A stretch of 64,000 bases of DNA from Breviolum minutum Mf 1.05b.01 (taxonomy: Eukaryota > Sar > Dinophyceae > Suessiales > Symbiodiniaceae): positions 164,908 through 228,907 of the forward strand of contig DF239324.1 in NCBI GenBank assembly GCA_000507305.1, written 5' to 3'. Both the position numbers and the translations under genes were made by a program. This document shows positions 23,374-35,365 of this stretch, one piece after another (positions within the stretch are counted from its first letter, which is position 1; each line of letters begins with the position of its first letter). The notes under the pieces were generated by a model. That model worked only from the letters and a program-made list of their open reading frames with translations. It did no database searches and had not been told where the DNA came from.

Positions 23374-24170
23374 ATTTGAAGGATGTTCTCTTTTAATGTC
23401 CCAAAAGGGGGATAAAAACGAAACAAATTCAGAGATGACATGACCCTTTGGAAGAAAACACACTCAAGACACACGCCCAAAACGTTGCGAGTGATTCAAG
23501 TTGCCGAGGAAATCCGTGTTAGTTTCAGATTGGTGAAATATGATGTTCTGAATATTATCAAAGGAATTGATTGAAGGTTTTTTTTTCAAAATCTCGAGGC
23601 TGGAGGGAGATTCCAAGAGAATAAAAATGGATACCTTTTCAACGCACCTGGGGGTTTTGATTATCCGATATCCCTTTGCTGCGACTTTTTGTTGACCTTT
23701 CAAAAAAAGCGTTTTAGAAGATCCAAATTGAGGTCTTTTTGCTCTGGTTGTTTTAGCCATAGTCTCTCTACAAGCAGTACCAAATCTTCATTATGGCATC
23801 CGGTGCGGCCTGGTAGAGGTTTTGGTGTTTTGTAGGGCGGATGTGTGGGTGTGGCCCTTTTGATCCAGCAGTTGATTCCTACTATCAAAATTCTGCTGAA
23901 GCACTTCCGCCTCGATTTTGGAAGGGTTTTTGATCTCTAATGGCATTTTGATATTAAAAAAAGATACAGTAATATGAATGGTGAAATGGCAATTCCCCGT
24001 AAAAATTAGAAAAATGATGAGAAAGAAAGACGTTTGCCTTTTAATGTAAATGGCCATGTTGTTTCAGGGTGGACATTCGTGAAGGGTTTTTTTGGGGGGG
24101 GGTGAAAAAAAAATCCAACGACTTGGCTCCGCTGGTGGGAGAAATTTGAAAGAGAAGGAGTAGGGAGCTG

Positions 24171-24290
24171 TATGGATGTTTCCGAAAATGGTGGGGTTTT
24201 CCCTCCAAATCATCCGTTAAAAAATAGGGTTTTTCCATTCTTTTCACCATCCATTTTGGGGTGTTTCCCTATTTTTGGAAACACCCATAT
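24171..24290 (+). mobile_element. F4 element
   Basis: Left end TATGGATGTTTCCGAAAATG, right end TATTTTTGGAAACACCCATA. Interior CCTCCAAATCATCC and CACCATCCATTTTGGGGTG. Four copies occur in the window (also 41741, 59656, 60559). Confidence 0.8.
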
Positions 24291-25063
24291 AAAATCAATA
24301 CACTGTAGGTGGAAAGCCAAATCATACATTTTTCAGTGCAACTCTTGAAAAAATTGATGTTGTTTCGAGAGTCGTGTTTGGTCCAGATGTAAACAAGGAT
24401 CATGAAATGATCCAATATGGGAGGATCAAATACTGCATGACGTTTTTATAAGTTTGATGGATTTTCCCTAACCATAACGCATTGTTTGAGTTGGTGTCAT
24501 ACAATGACCCCTGGCAAATTCAGGATTCGAGACATAGCCAAATCACTTGTGAATCCGGAATGTGACAGAATTAGGAGGAGAAGATACAAAAGGTGTTTTC
24601 CAAAGTAGTTTTTGTTTTGGGAAGGGAGGGCATAAAGCTACTTTCCTTTGGGTGATTTTTTCAGCGCAAAAAAACTATGCCTTGAAAAAGACAGGAACAA
24701 CCTTGGGATTCAGATTCAATCGGAAAGCTTCCCGAGCAAATTCCTGAAGGTTTTGGGTTTGGGTTATCTTGGAAGGCCGATTTTTCAAAAGGACCATCCA
24801 ATCAAAAGTCCCAAAAAAACCACTTGCGTTGTTTCAAAAGGACCTCTTTCACAGCGAACTTAATTTCAGAAACATTCTCCAAACTGGAGACATCGCAAGT
24901 TTTCACCTAAAATTCGCCGGAACTGGTTGAAACAGCACCAGATCTGGGTGCATCTTTATTAAGTTTCAAGTCACATGTTTGACGGGCAGGTACAACACCG
25001 CGAGGAAATGGGCAGATGTTGATAATGTACGGACCTCTCAGCCAAAGAAACTTTTTGATGATC

Positions 25064-25154
25064 AGCCCTTTCCCCCATAATTATGGGAGTGGAAAATGAC
25101 CCTAAATGAAAGGAATGTAATTTTGGAGGACCCATGATTATGGGAGGAAGGGTA
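25064..25154 (+). mobile_element. single-copy palindromic element
   Basis: Ends CAGCCCTTTCCCCCATAATT/ATGGG and CCCATGATTATGGGAGGAAG/GGTA form an inverted repeat around a 40-bp interior. It has the size and design of the other families, but I see no second copy here. Confidence 0.5.
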
Positions 25155-25452
25155 CCTTGTGTTTCGTGCTAGTGAATCAAAGAAATGGAAGAATAAATTG
25201 TTCCAAAAGCTTCACCTTGGACTTTGGTACTAACAAGCCCTGAAATCGGCTGTGCTTATTGCAATGGATGAACCTTTTCTGTACTAAATGACGAGCAAAG
25301 GGTCGCAACAAGGTGAGGGTTGAGGACCGACCAGTTCTTGAAGGGCAAATATTCAGAATTTTAAAACTGTTGTTGCTTCATTTTTTTTTGCTGGGATAAA
25401 GTCATTTCAATTGATGTTTTTGTTTCATGTTTTTTCTATGCAAATTTTGGAG

Positions 25453-28400
25453 GATGTCATCCAGCGATGGGGGGGACGAATCGAGGTTTATACTGCTGGG
25501 CGCTACTTCATAGGCCCTTGGAACACCTTTGTGTTTGGGCCTCATGGTGTGGTGAAGTGTTGACATACAAATTGAAGGTAATTTTCTTATAAGGAATTTG
25601 TTTGATTGGAATTAGCTGAAGCACCAAAACAACTGACCTCTTTTCTTAATTAACTATCCTGGAACCCCAAACATCCATTGGATGATTCCAAATCTTTATA
25701 TAGAAAATGGTTGTTTCACCATTTCCATCCATTCAAAAATGGTTGTTTGGGGGTTCCAAGATAAAGTCAATTGTAACTTGTAAGTTAATTGGTTTTGTTT
25801 GGGGCCTCGCAGGGTTGAATTTTGACTTACCTTCAACTCAGAGGGTTTCCAATGTCCTGGCTGAGGCTTTTTCCTGCTGTGGTGCAGAACGTGGAGTTTT
25901 CAAACACGTGCGGTTTGCAATGTGGGTTCTTGGGGGTTCTTGGGAATTTCAAACTTCATCAATGTGCAGAAAAATTCTCAAGATCTTAGCTAGATGATCC
26001 TAAGTCTTTTCTTAAGTGGTTTCTAAATACCACAATGGCTGCTTGAGAAAGGGAATATCGGAATGTCCCATTCGCCAGGTTCGGACTGGCCACCAGTGGC
26101 CAACGGTATCCAGCCTTACATACGAGGTGTTCCGCTGGGAGTGAGGAAAGGTGATGGAAGTGATGAGAAACAACCTGAAAAGGTAAGATACGTGTGCATC
26201 ATAACATGTGTCATATTATGAATCTACATATATATATATATAATACGTACATATTGGAATGAGAGGTCATATATTTTTTTCGGAATGTGCAAAAAGTTTG
26301 GTCATTTCAATATCTTGGTTTTTTTGGGGGTTGGTAGTATTTGGTTATTTCAAGCAACAGGTATGGCAAAGTACAATGCTCGGAATGCATATTTGTTCCC
26401 GGATCTTCCACAGAATGTGTTTTTCATGGAGATTCGTTGTGAATTTGCCAATTTGTTGTATGAAGATAAAAGTCAGGCACATTGGGATATCAGTGGTGGT
26501 TGAACAGCTTGTGCTGTGCATGTTATAATCATTTTTTCAGGAATTCCTTTCCCACAGGCGCTTTTCTTTGGGTATGCCTGGTCTAATTTTTCCAGCATGA
26601 GCCATCCACCACAAAACAACATGCAGGATCACAAAAGTTTCGCCACAACAAAAAGCATTATTCTTACTCATTTTCTTTTACAAAAAAAACGAGCTTAAGA
26701 ACTCATGGAGTTTGTTTCTGCTGTTTTTGGTGGTTGGTGTCTTGAATAAGGCCTTATTAAGGGAACAACCATGGTTAATAACCCCTTAGTAAGGCCTTAT
26801 TCGTCATGGGGGTACCTTACATGGGGGTAGGTTGACTGGCCATTATTGTTGTCAAAGAATGGTTTTGATCTCATGTTCCATTTTCGCACCCTTCGACCAC
26901 CACCAAACTGGGCCAGGACCAAAGAGGGACTTGCCCTGAACCTCGAGGTTGCGGGCTGGCGGTTGTGAAGGGTTTTTAGAGGTATCCCCGTTACCCAAAA
27001 AAAAGGGTCGTGATATAAATGGGGACCCATTTTGGGTTGGGATGGTAATTTGATGCAAATATATGTATATATAATATATATTATATATAATATATATNNN
27101 NNNNNNNNNNNNNNNNNNNNNNNNNNNNNNNNNNNNNNNNNNNNNNNNNNNNNNNNNNNNNNNNNNNNNNNNNNNNNNNNNNNNNNNNNNNNNNNNNNNN
27201 NNNNNNNNNNNNNNNNNNNNNNNNNNNNNNNNNNNNNNNNNNNNNNNNNNNNNNNNNNNNNNNNNNNNNNNNNNNNNNNNNNNNNNNNNNNNNNNNNNNN
27301 NNNNNNNNNNNNNNNNNNNNNNNNNNNNNNNNNNNNNNNNNNNNNNNNNNNNNNNNNNNNNNNNNNNNNNNNNNNNNNNNNNNNNNNNNNNNNNNNNNNN
27401 NNNNNNNNNNNNNNNNNNNNNNNNNNNNNNNNNAATATATATATATATAATATATATGGTAGTTTCAAGGGATTTCCCGACAAAAGTAGTGCATGAAGTT
27501 TTTTTGTGGGCTGGTAATATCACATGACACCTGCAGGGTTTGATGATGTTATTTGAATATCTCATAGGATGTCCGGAGGTGTGCCACAGAAATTGACTTG
27601 AAAAATGGCAGAGTACATGCTTGGGATTTCTAGGTGGTGGTTTCAAAGATTTTTTATTTTCATCCCTACCTGGGGAAATGATCCAATTTGACTAATAGTT
27701 TTCAAGGGGGTTGAAACCACCAACTAGATTTCTGTTTCTCCTTTTCAGAACTGTCTCATTCGATTTTCATTTGCCTCGATTCAGATTGGTGAATTATGAT
27801 TGGAAAAATGGATACTATACAATACTATACATACAATTATATAAATAGATACTTTTCAAAAACTATGTATATATATAGATAATCACATACGTGTGAAAAG
27901 ATATGTATACAAATATGTATATATAAATACATATATTTACATCCATTCATACATGTATCAACTTACCCAGCTTGAACCACGCTTGGAGGTCGCATTGCAA
28001 TATCGACTGAAAGAAAGAGAAGCCACGAGCCCAAAGGTTTTTTGGTAGTATCACCAAGGATGCACCGAATTTCGCAAAAATGTCGACTTAAAAGATTGAA
28101 AAATGGTGAGCAAAAGAGGAAAGAACATGAAACAAAAAAAATGTAAAGTGATTTTGGGGGGATGATTATAGAGTGAAGTCCACGGATTTCAAAATGGAAT
28201 TGATGAGAAAGGGTTGATGTTGCAGGAAGACAAAAAGATTCCCCACAGTCCTTGTGCCAGATGCTGGTGTTGTTGTTTAGGATGAGCGAGAATTGGCCGT
28301 TTTTTGGTCATGTCAGCTTGATACAACCCCATTGACTCCCCCCAAAATGGTTCGAAACGCTACCAGGGAACGATCACATATCCCACCTTTGCAAAAGGAA

Positions 28401-29310
28401 AACTATCGACTCAAAAATGTGTTGTTGGCGAGGGTTTTGTGAGGACAGTTTGCAGCAAAGGCTAGCAACATCATCAGATCCATACTAGGTGGTGGCACGT
28501 CACATATTTTCTAGTTTTCACCCCGAACCTTGGGGAAGATGAAGCCAATTTGACAAATTAAGGATTATTCTAACTAGGGTGGTTCAACCACCACCTTGCC
28601 GCCATAGGTGTAAACCAACCAGGGATCCATCCACCTTCTTAAAGGTGCCAATGCCAACTGTATTTCACTCACCTACTTTAGGTGGGAAGATTGTACACCG
28701 AGTTCAATGTGGACTTTCAGGCACCGAAAAAAAAAACGGCACCGGTGGAAAACTCACCTTTTCGCCCATGGATTTTCTGATTTTTTTCTGCCATGTTGAA
28801 GGAATTTCCCCGAGTGTTGAGAGTGAAATGAAAACCATGTTGTGTGTTTTTTATGGCCTTTTTTGGTAGAAGTTCGGCCTTGCAGTTCCAAAATGTTGGA
28901 TGGTTTCGTTTCGCGTATCAACTCGTAAATGCGGAATTCTGGGTGCAAAAGATTCCCATTGGTGGATATGTTGACCTCAAGTCCGAAGTCTTTCAAGATT
29001 GCCCTTTACAGATACATCTCCCTGTAAATATAGTTACATTGCATGACACCTACCACAAATCATGTTGCAGATTCTGGGATTCTTGACTCGGAAATGGTCA
29101 GTCAGTAAACTCATGGATTAAAAATTGACACTACATCGCTTGTGCACATGATTTCATGATTTTCATGGATGTTTTTGTCGATTTAAAAGTCATGCAAACA
29201 CGTCGCACATCAAAAAAATCCACACGTTTTTCATAGGAATCTAAGCGTGCCGTCCTCCAAATCCCTTGTCCCCCCAAAAGAATAGTCAGCCTTATTAAGG
29301 GATGAAAAAA

Positions 29311-29354
<44 letters not shown>

Positions 29355-32300
29355 CCTTAACTTCCCATGAATTTTTGAACCCATGAGTTTTTTGTCGTTT
29401 AAAAAAAACATCGACACACCAGAACTTCTTCGTGAGCACCATCCGCGAGAGTGTGATCAAGGTTCCGAGGGGTTTCAGGGTGTCCAAAAAACCCCCGGCA
29501 AGTGACACAGCTTGTATTTCCAGCTTAGAGCACCCTCCTGGGAACTATATAAACATATCCCCACCCAAGACATGTTTGAAGATGATGTTCCGAACTTCCC
29601 AAGGTGGGATATGTTAATTTCCTGCAAAGTATTTCCAGAGTATTGCTTCCGAATGGTGAATGATTATCATAGCCTCAGTGAAAATATGTGAGGAGGTCCT
29701 GGATGATCAAAGGGTTTGACGGTGGCGGACGTTTGTGAAATCTTCCCACTTTCTTTGGAAAGAGTGTTTGTTCTCTTTTTGTTTGGCAACATGGATGTTT
29801 CTACACTGTTCAAGTCAAAACAAATATGTGTTTGCACTGGAAATATACTGTCTCCATATATATCCTACAAATGTATATAATATATAAAACATCTATTTTG
29901 TTTATCTAATATATATTTATATTCACATGTATACCCAACAATTCTATATCTATACCATCGTTTTTTTTGCCTTCGAAGGTGGCCGCCGATTATGAAGCCT
30001 ATCAGCTTTGGGATCGACGGAAAGAGGTGAAAAAACGGGTATCGGAAACGGATTTCCCGGGCGGAAAAAAGCCACCAACCCAAAAAAGAGGGGAAAAAAG
30101 GAGGACAACAATCCAGATATTTGAGGAAATGATCCCGTTTTAAAGGGGAAATGTTTAGGGGATTGATCCCATTTTAAGGGAAATGTTAAGGGAAATGATC
30201 CCATTTTAAAGGAAATGTTTAGGGAAACGATCCCATTTTAAGGGGAAATGTTTAGGGAAATGATCCCTTTGGTTTCTAAAGATATGTTTATGTTTACAGT
30301 TTTTTGGGGAAAATGATCCCATTTCTTGTGGTTGGTAATTTAATCTATTGATTACGGAAAAGGTGATGGTGGTTCTAAATTATATTTTAAACGATGTTTA
30401 TCCGTAAATTTGGGGCTCAATGATCTCATTGGACGAACATATTTTTCAATTGGGTTGAAACTGACAACTAGGAAACATCATAGACTCAAAGAAAGTCATT
30501 TCCAACAGTGGGACCATTGTGGGAGGATTATTAAGAAATGCCTGGAAAACTGACGCTGAAATTCAGGGTTACCAGAAACAGATGAGTTTCCTTTTGAAAG
30601 AGGTGCCAGGTTGTTTTGAGTGGAGTGTTTCACTACTGTTGATGGTTCAGAAATCGGGCGATCACCACCTGGGATCTATAAGACCTTGCCAACCTCAAGT
30701 GGTGAGCGCCGGATTTCTTCCACCATCAACAGTATGATTTGCAAAGAAATTTGGAAGCTGATAAATGACTCCAGAGAGTGGTTTTTGTTATAAGGATAGT
30801 ATAGGATACCTGGAAGTGCCTGGAAACATTGCGGATGATAAAAGGCTTGGTGGATTTGTTGTTGTTTCTTTTGAGGTTTTTGTGTCCGATTCTGGTAAGC
30901 ACCCTTATGATCATCCAGTGCTTTGTTGTTTAGGTCCTTTTGGAGTTGTGATGGGCTGAATGAAGAGTCCTGCTACGAGAAATCTAGTGAATTAGGATCA
31001 TCAACCTCGCTTAAGGATAATCTGTTGTTAACGCTCAACATTTGGAAAACGATTCCGTTGTCAACAGGGAATTGAGAAAGCATTTAATTAACTCTAGTAA
31101 TAGTGGGCCATACAAACCACCCTTAGAAATTTTGCCACCATGATTCGTGTCGTGGAATGTAGGTTGGAAATCAGATGCAACAAGAAGTGAATGCAGTTCT
31201 CAACAAGACGCCACTGGGACAACTTTCAGCCCGTGGGTGACAAGTTGGGATGATTGAAGGTTATGAAATGAGTCAAATGTCACGGAATCCAAGAAAATTG
31301 CCTGGTGGTGGCAACAACCCACCATCCAACAAAGTTCAGTTCAACAATTTGAGTCTTGAGTCTAAAACTTACTTTTGGATAGCAAGTAAATTCAGAAATC
31401 GAGCTAAATTATGTGCGTGTCCGTATTTCCACAACCTATCGAAGATCCAAGTTCCTCATCGAAAATAATTTTGGGAAAACCCGATTGGATAAGGACATAA
31501 GGTGTTTCGATAAACTTTCCGGTCGGATGTTTTTTCGTAGATCTCCACCCTGCTTTCATGTTTCGCGCGTGAATTGCTTGCATGTTCACCCTTGGTGAGG
31601 GTTAAGAAGCGTAAATGATGGGATTGACAAAATGAATGTAAATGATAGAATATGGCCGTCAGAGGCCATTTATGTATGCAAAGTTGCATGAATTGAGTGG
31701 GATTATGATTCCAAAAAAAACCAGGAGGTGAATTTCCCTGCGATTTGTTTTGCGAGGTATGCAGAGTGTCATGCTGGACATGTTTTGTTGTTTGGGCTGG
31801 CTGGATCGGATACAGTGCGCGATGACTGCGCATGGATACATGTGCTGGAGGTGATACATGTATAATGTTTATGATTATCCGATCGTTGCAGAAGATATCC
31901 AATTTGACAAATATTTTTCAAATGGGTGGTTCAACTGCCAACCAGTTATTAGATCACCATTAATCATTAAACTACCCAGTTATATAGAGATTATAATAAG
32001 CCATTATAAGGGTCCCTATAAACCAAGCATTGTAATGGAAAGTAATAAGGGTTTTTTTTCATGGCTCATTTGGGGCCATATGTTTTTTCCAAGCACCGAG
32101 AAGCAACTCCTGAGACCTGAGAGATAGACAGCGAGATTAAGCGATTTTTGATTCACAGATGATGGGTTGATGGGCCACGGGTCACTTTTTTCCAGACAAC
32201 TTGAATTCCCTATATATCATCACATTGAATCAAAGCTTTTTAGACCTTCCAAAATATACACCTTGAAGTTTGAAGTTGGAGGCCTGATACAAAAGGCACA

Positions 32301-32402
32301 AACCCAAGTCAATCCATCAATCACCTGGAGCCAGGTTGGGGATTACAACTCTTGGACATTGCACTGCCAAAGGCCTTCGATCAAAGCATCGTACAAACGC
32401 AG
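25453..32402 (+). CDS. SPFH/band-7 domain protein (stomatin/prohibitin-type), partial model
   Basis: Exons with consistent phase: 25453-25558, 26079-26182, then 29423-29461 (39 nt), 29979-30026 (48 nt), 31163-31236, 32335-32402. The first carries RIEVYTAGRYFIGPWNTFVF, the band-7 entry motif (usually VYxxGRYFIGP). The second carries VPLGVRKGD, like the segment where SPFH proteins switch to the second strand set. The next three join as VSTIRESVIK, VAADYEAYQLWDRRKE and VGNQMQQEVNAVLNK, matching the helix pattern after which SPFH proteins have LxxxDLPxxFDxAIxxTQ; the last exon supplies LQLLDIALPKAFDQSIVQTQ. Such proteins scaffold membrane microdomains. The start codon and the exon(s) between 26183 and 29422 were not found. 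The 31236/32335 junction is ambiguous: either a GG donor or a non-AG acceptor. The C-terminal part may lie at 36461-37680. Confidence 0.72.
25654..25766 (+). mobile_element. single-copy inverted-repeat element
   Basis: Left end CTATCCTGGAACCCCAAACA then TCCATT; right end AATGGTTGTTTGGGGGTTCC then AAGATAAAG. Lies in the first SPFH intron. Confidence 0.6.
26746..26843 (+). mobile_element. F11 palindromic element
   Basis: AATAAGGCCTTATTAAGGGA, then CCATGGTTAATAACCCCTTA, then GTAAGGCCTTATT: a long imperfect palindrome, followed by GGGGGTAGGTTGACTGGCC. The second copy is at 60731-60875. Confidence 0.6.
27098..27433. other. assembly gap (336 N)
   Basis: Run of N flanked on both sides by AT-dinucleotide repeats. 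Low-complexity sequence probably broke the assembly. The apparent long open frames across it are artefacts. Confidence 0.99.
27630..27727 (+). mobile_element. F1 introner-like element
   Basis: Left end CTAGGTGGTGGTTTCAAAGA, interior CATCCCTACCTGGGGAAATG and ATCCAATTTGACTAATAG, right end GGTTGAAACCACCAACTAG. Ends are inverted repeats with one mismatch. Confidence 0.87.
28364..28412 (-). repeat. partial F8 element
   Basis: ACATATCCCACCTTTGCAAA and AGGAAAACTATCGAC match one arm and the core of F8 (compare 55104-55194). The other arm is not recognisable. Confidence 0.4.
28485..28598 (+). mobile_element. diverged F1 element
   Basis: Left end CTAGGTGGTGGCACGTCACA, interior CACCCCGAACCTTGGGGAAG and CCAATTTGACAAAT, right end GGTGGTTCAACCACCACC. 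Confidence 0.65.
29311..29353. repeat. ATC trinucleotide repeat
   Basis: About 14 CAT/ATC triplets. The Met- or His-rich frames over it are not coding. Confidence 0.95.
29530..29632 (+). mobile_element. F8 element in an SPFH intron
   Basis: Left end GCACCCTCCTGGGAACTATA then AACATATCCCCACC; core GACATGTTTGAAGATGATGT; right end GTGGGATATGTTAATTTCCT. Lies between the 39-nt and 48-nt SPFH exons. Confidence 0.65.
30131..30261. repeat. minisatellite, about 32-34 bp x 4
   Basis: Units begin GATCCCATTTTAAGG and continue GGAAATGTTTAGGGAAAT, at 30131, 30165, 30197 and 30229, with a fifth partial unit. In an SPFH intron. Confidence 0.85.
30361..30471 (+). mobile_element. diverged F1 element
   Basis: Left AGGTGATGGTGGTTCTAAAT, interior TTGGGGCTCAATGATCTCAT and ACATATTTTTCAATTG, right GGGTTGAAACTGACAACTAG. 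Confidence 0.65.
30634..30734 (+). mobile_element. F3 element in an SPFH intron
   Basis: Left end TACTGTTGATGGTTCAGAAA then TC; right end GGATTTCTTCCACCATCAAC then AGTA. Interior CACCTGGGATCTATAAGACC. Confidence 0.75.
31891..31946 (+). repeat. right half of an F1 element
   Basis: GAAGATATCCAATTTGACAA, ATATTTTTCAAATGGGTGG and TTCAACTGCCAACCAG match the F1 interior and right end. The left arm is not clear. Confidence 0.5.
31970..32042 (+). repeat. F9-type repeat
   Basis: ACTACCCAGTTATATAGAGA, then AAGGGTCCCTATAAACCAAG and CATTGTAATGG. The same order of blocks recurs at 38533-38600. Confidence 0.5.
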
Positions 32403-34503
32403 GTTGGAACAACCGGGGGAGGGTTCACCCTAAACTGCTGCGGTTGGGGTAGCGGGTAGCGGGTAGCGAACTTTTTTCCAACTTTCAAAAGGAACACCTT
32501 GGAGGTTGGATCAAAATCGGAAAATGAAAAGTTCTTCCAATTGGTATTTCCTGATTTGGAAGGGGTGAGAAAAGAAATTAGAGAAGAGATGTCAATTATC
32601 ATTGGCATGACTTTGGAGTTTGAGATATGTTTAAATTGGTTTCGTAGTTTTTTTGGGGGAGGGGGAGTGGCGAGTTCTTTGTTTATGTTGTTTATGGATG
32701 CTGTTTGGCAAAGCGGGGTGTACTTTGAGATCACCGTTTAAGAAAACACCAAGTCTTTAAAAGGTCATTGCCAATGGTCCTTTGATGTTGGCCCAATGCA
32801 CAATACATGCCAGCTAGCAGTAGATGTTTCGCAGATCTTACTTCAAGTTTGTGTGAAATAGGTTGGGTGAAAGTATGTATGATAAGTATAGAATGCTGCG
32901 GACACATAATGAACCCTTATATTGAATGCGTATAGGTGTGATGACCATGCACCCTCAAAAACATGCTGCGTTTTTTTGACCCCAGACATGGTGCATAGTT
33001 GTTGACCTAGATGGAATCCTGAGTAGGATAAGAAAAACCCAACCGGAATATACTCTCGCCAACTGTTCGCCACTCCAGTGCTCAATTGCTTCCCTGTTGG
33101 GTGTATTCACCACATCTCACGGCAACGTTTCTCAACTATCATTTGGCTTGTCCCCCTTCCTAGTAATAGTCACCACCATGTTTTTCTTTGACATTTTTTC
33201 TTGGTTCGGGGATTCCAACCGGTAACCTTCATGTGCCAACAAAAAACTGCAAAGGGTGGACAACCCAAACCATCCCAAAACCATCACCTCTTTGAAAGGT
33301 GCAAAACCAAGCTATCAGCACAGAGCAATATGCACAGGACTCCCCGGGGTGAAGGCCTCACCCAAGGGTCCAAGGGTCTACCCGGAAAATTCAACGTGTA
33401 ACGTTGACGACTTGACCCCAAAAAAAAGAAAGGTGACAAAAACTTCTCTAAAGTTAAATATAGTAAATCTAAAAGTACGAAGTAGCACTTTGGGGGAGAA
33501 AATGTTTGTTGGAAGCTATCATTTATTTTTTCAGGCCTGATATATAAACTTTTAGGAGTCGAAAAGCGTTGTGGATGAACAACTCCCCTTAGATCAACCA
33601 GGTATTCCTGTCTTTTTTTCAAGATTCAAAATGGGATCAATACCCCTGCCGCAGGATGGACAGCCACAGGGAAATTGTTATTTCAAACCAGGATGCTAGA
33701 GTTAGAAGAAAAATAAAAGGAAAAATGATGTTGGACACACCACTTCTCTAACACCATAGTTTGCGAAAACCTACACTTTTGAAAATATGAATATACTGTA
33801 CATATTTTTGGGGAAGTGCTGGGTTGTCCAGGCTGTACTGTTGATTTTCCCAAAAGTTTCCTTTGGCTCAGAGGTATCAAGTTGATATTATGACATTTCA
33901 AGTCAAGATTTATCAAGATGTTGTAATACATATGGGAAAGAAATGTTTCATGTGTATGATGCCAACCTCAAACCAAACAAACCTTATGAATGATAGATGC
34001 AAGTGTAAGTGGATGATTCAAAACAAATTACTTTAGGAAAGGGGAAGATTTTAAAAGAAAATGCTTTCTGTACTTAACTCGCTCTACTTCCAAATTTTGG
34101 AAGCACATTTTCCAAGATGTTTGCTGGCCAAAGCTGATGGTCTGAAAACTGGATAGAGTTTTTTGGCATCTACAAAAACCAGATCCCAAAATTAAAATGC
34201 TCCTTGAAAAAGAGCTGGAAAGCTTGCTGATGGGATTTTTTTAGTTAGGCGTTAACAACTCGTTTTCAAAGCTGCATGGCGTGGGATGAGCGAAATCTCT
34301 TGTGCAGCTTCTTGTTTCTCAGCTGAGTTTGTGGTGGGAATGGTAGACACTGTCGTGAAATATATCGAAAAGGTCACCTGTTCATTGCAAGGCTTTAGGT
34401 AAAGTGGAGTTTTTTTGTTTGCAGGATTATCATTGATTTGAGGCATAAAACAGTAGATCAGGGTTGAATTTTCCATGGATAGATGGAAAAGCCAATAGAA
34501 AAT

Positions 34504-34591
34504 CTAGGTGGTGCTTTGAAATTGTCACCCCTACTGGGAAGATCCAAGTTGATGAACCCTATTTTTTTCAAGGTGATTCAAGCACAACTAG
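34504..34591 (+). mobile_element. F1 element, shortened
   Basis: Left CTAGGTGGTGCTTTGAAATT, interior GTCACCCCTACTGGGAAGAT, right TTCAAGCACAACTAG; 88 bp. Note the arms have co-varied (GTGCTTTGAA/TTCAAGCAC). Confidence 0.7.
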
Positions 34592-34728
34592 ACCTGCATC
34601 CTTTCCCTAAGTGTTAGGGACTCCTGGCGAGGAAAAAAGGTAGGAAGGAGACCCTCAAATTGGATTGGTGACTGGAAATACCTATGTTGTTGATGAATCC
34701 CCCAATTTTTTGAATCATCTTTGATTTT

Positions 34729-34772
34729 GATGATAATGATAATAACAATAATAATGATAATGATAATGATAA
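34729..34772. repeat. GATAAT/AATAAC simple repeat
   Basis: Interspersed GATAAT, AATAAC and AATAAT units over about 44 bp. Confidence 0.9.
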
Positions 34773-35082
34773 CTACTGAGAATCATAATAGTATATAGTA
34801 ACATTTACTAATAATTAAGTCCCAAGTATAGTATTTTTTTTACTATTATATATACTTGAAAAAATCCCTGCATTTTGTTCATCTCCACAAAAAACAGCTC
34901 TTCACCCGACTCTCGGACCCTTGAGAGCGAATAACCGTTGCCAAGGCGAACGGTCGCACTGGGGACTTTTTGATCGTGTGGTGAAGACAGTCCGATCCCA
35001 ATCCGACATCCCGGGGGGGCATGCAGAGTGCGATGATTTTTCGCCAAGGTTGGTAGGTCATACCGTCATACCTGTTTCCATG

Positions 35083-35365
35083 TTTATGAATATTCATTCT
35101 ACAATATGTTTTATGTTTATGTTTTGGTGTGCATTTGCTTCGAAATGCGTAGATATTGGTTATCGTTGGTTTATTAAATTTGTGGCTAGTTAACAATCAA
35201 TCGCTGGAGGTACAAAACGTGTGTACGACCATTCTTTGGTTGATAGTGCAAACGCGAAGCAGTTGCTCGTTTATCCGTTTTTCCATGATGTACGGGCAAC
35301 TTTTCGCATCCTTTTGGTGATGCAAGATGTGAATAGATTTGATTACTACTGTTGATGGAAGAGAT
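35083..35365 (-). mobile_element. 270-bp dispersed element, inverted copy
   Basis: Reverse-complement partner of 9779-10050, ending in the F3 arm TACTGTTGATGGAAGAGATC and CTGCACC. F3-like sequence continues to about 35430 (TTTACGGGGTTTTATGCATC, CAGGTGGTGCA). Confidence 0.7.

Larger units (their letters stand above)
20242..25452. other. region with no firm gene after DRC1
   Basis: Holds F3 (22376-22508), F1 (23028-23126), F7 (23276-23373), F4 (24171-24290) and a single-copy palindromic element (25064-25154). A GC-richer patch at 22265-22375 is open in more than one frame (AG|GAGATCC at about 22293) and could be an early exon of the downstream SPFH gene, but it has no homology I recognise. The rest is AT-rich with many homopolymer runs. 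Confidence 0.4.

Noticed and set aside
26797..27646. Long open frames across the first gap
   Set aside because: They exist only because N is read as open.
30131..30261. CRISPR-like array
   Set aside because: Units are contiguous without unique spacers, and the genome is eukaryotic; it is a minisatellite.
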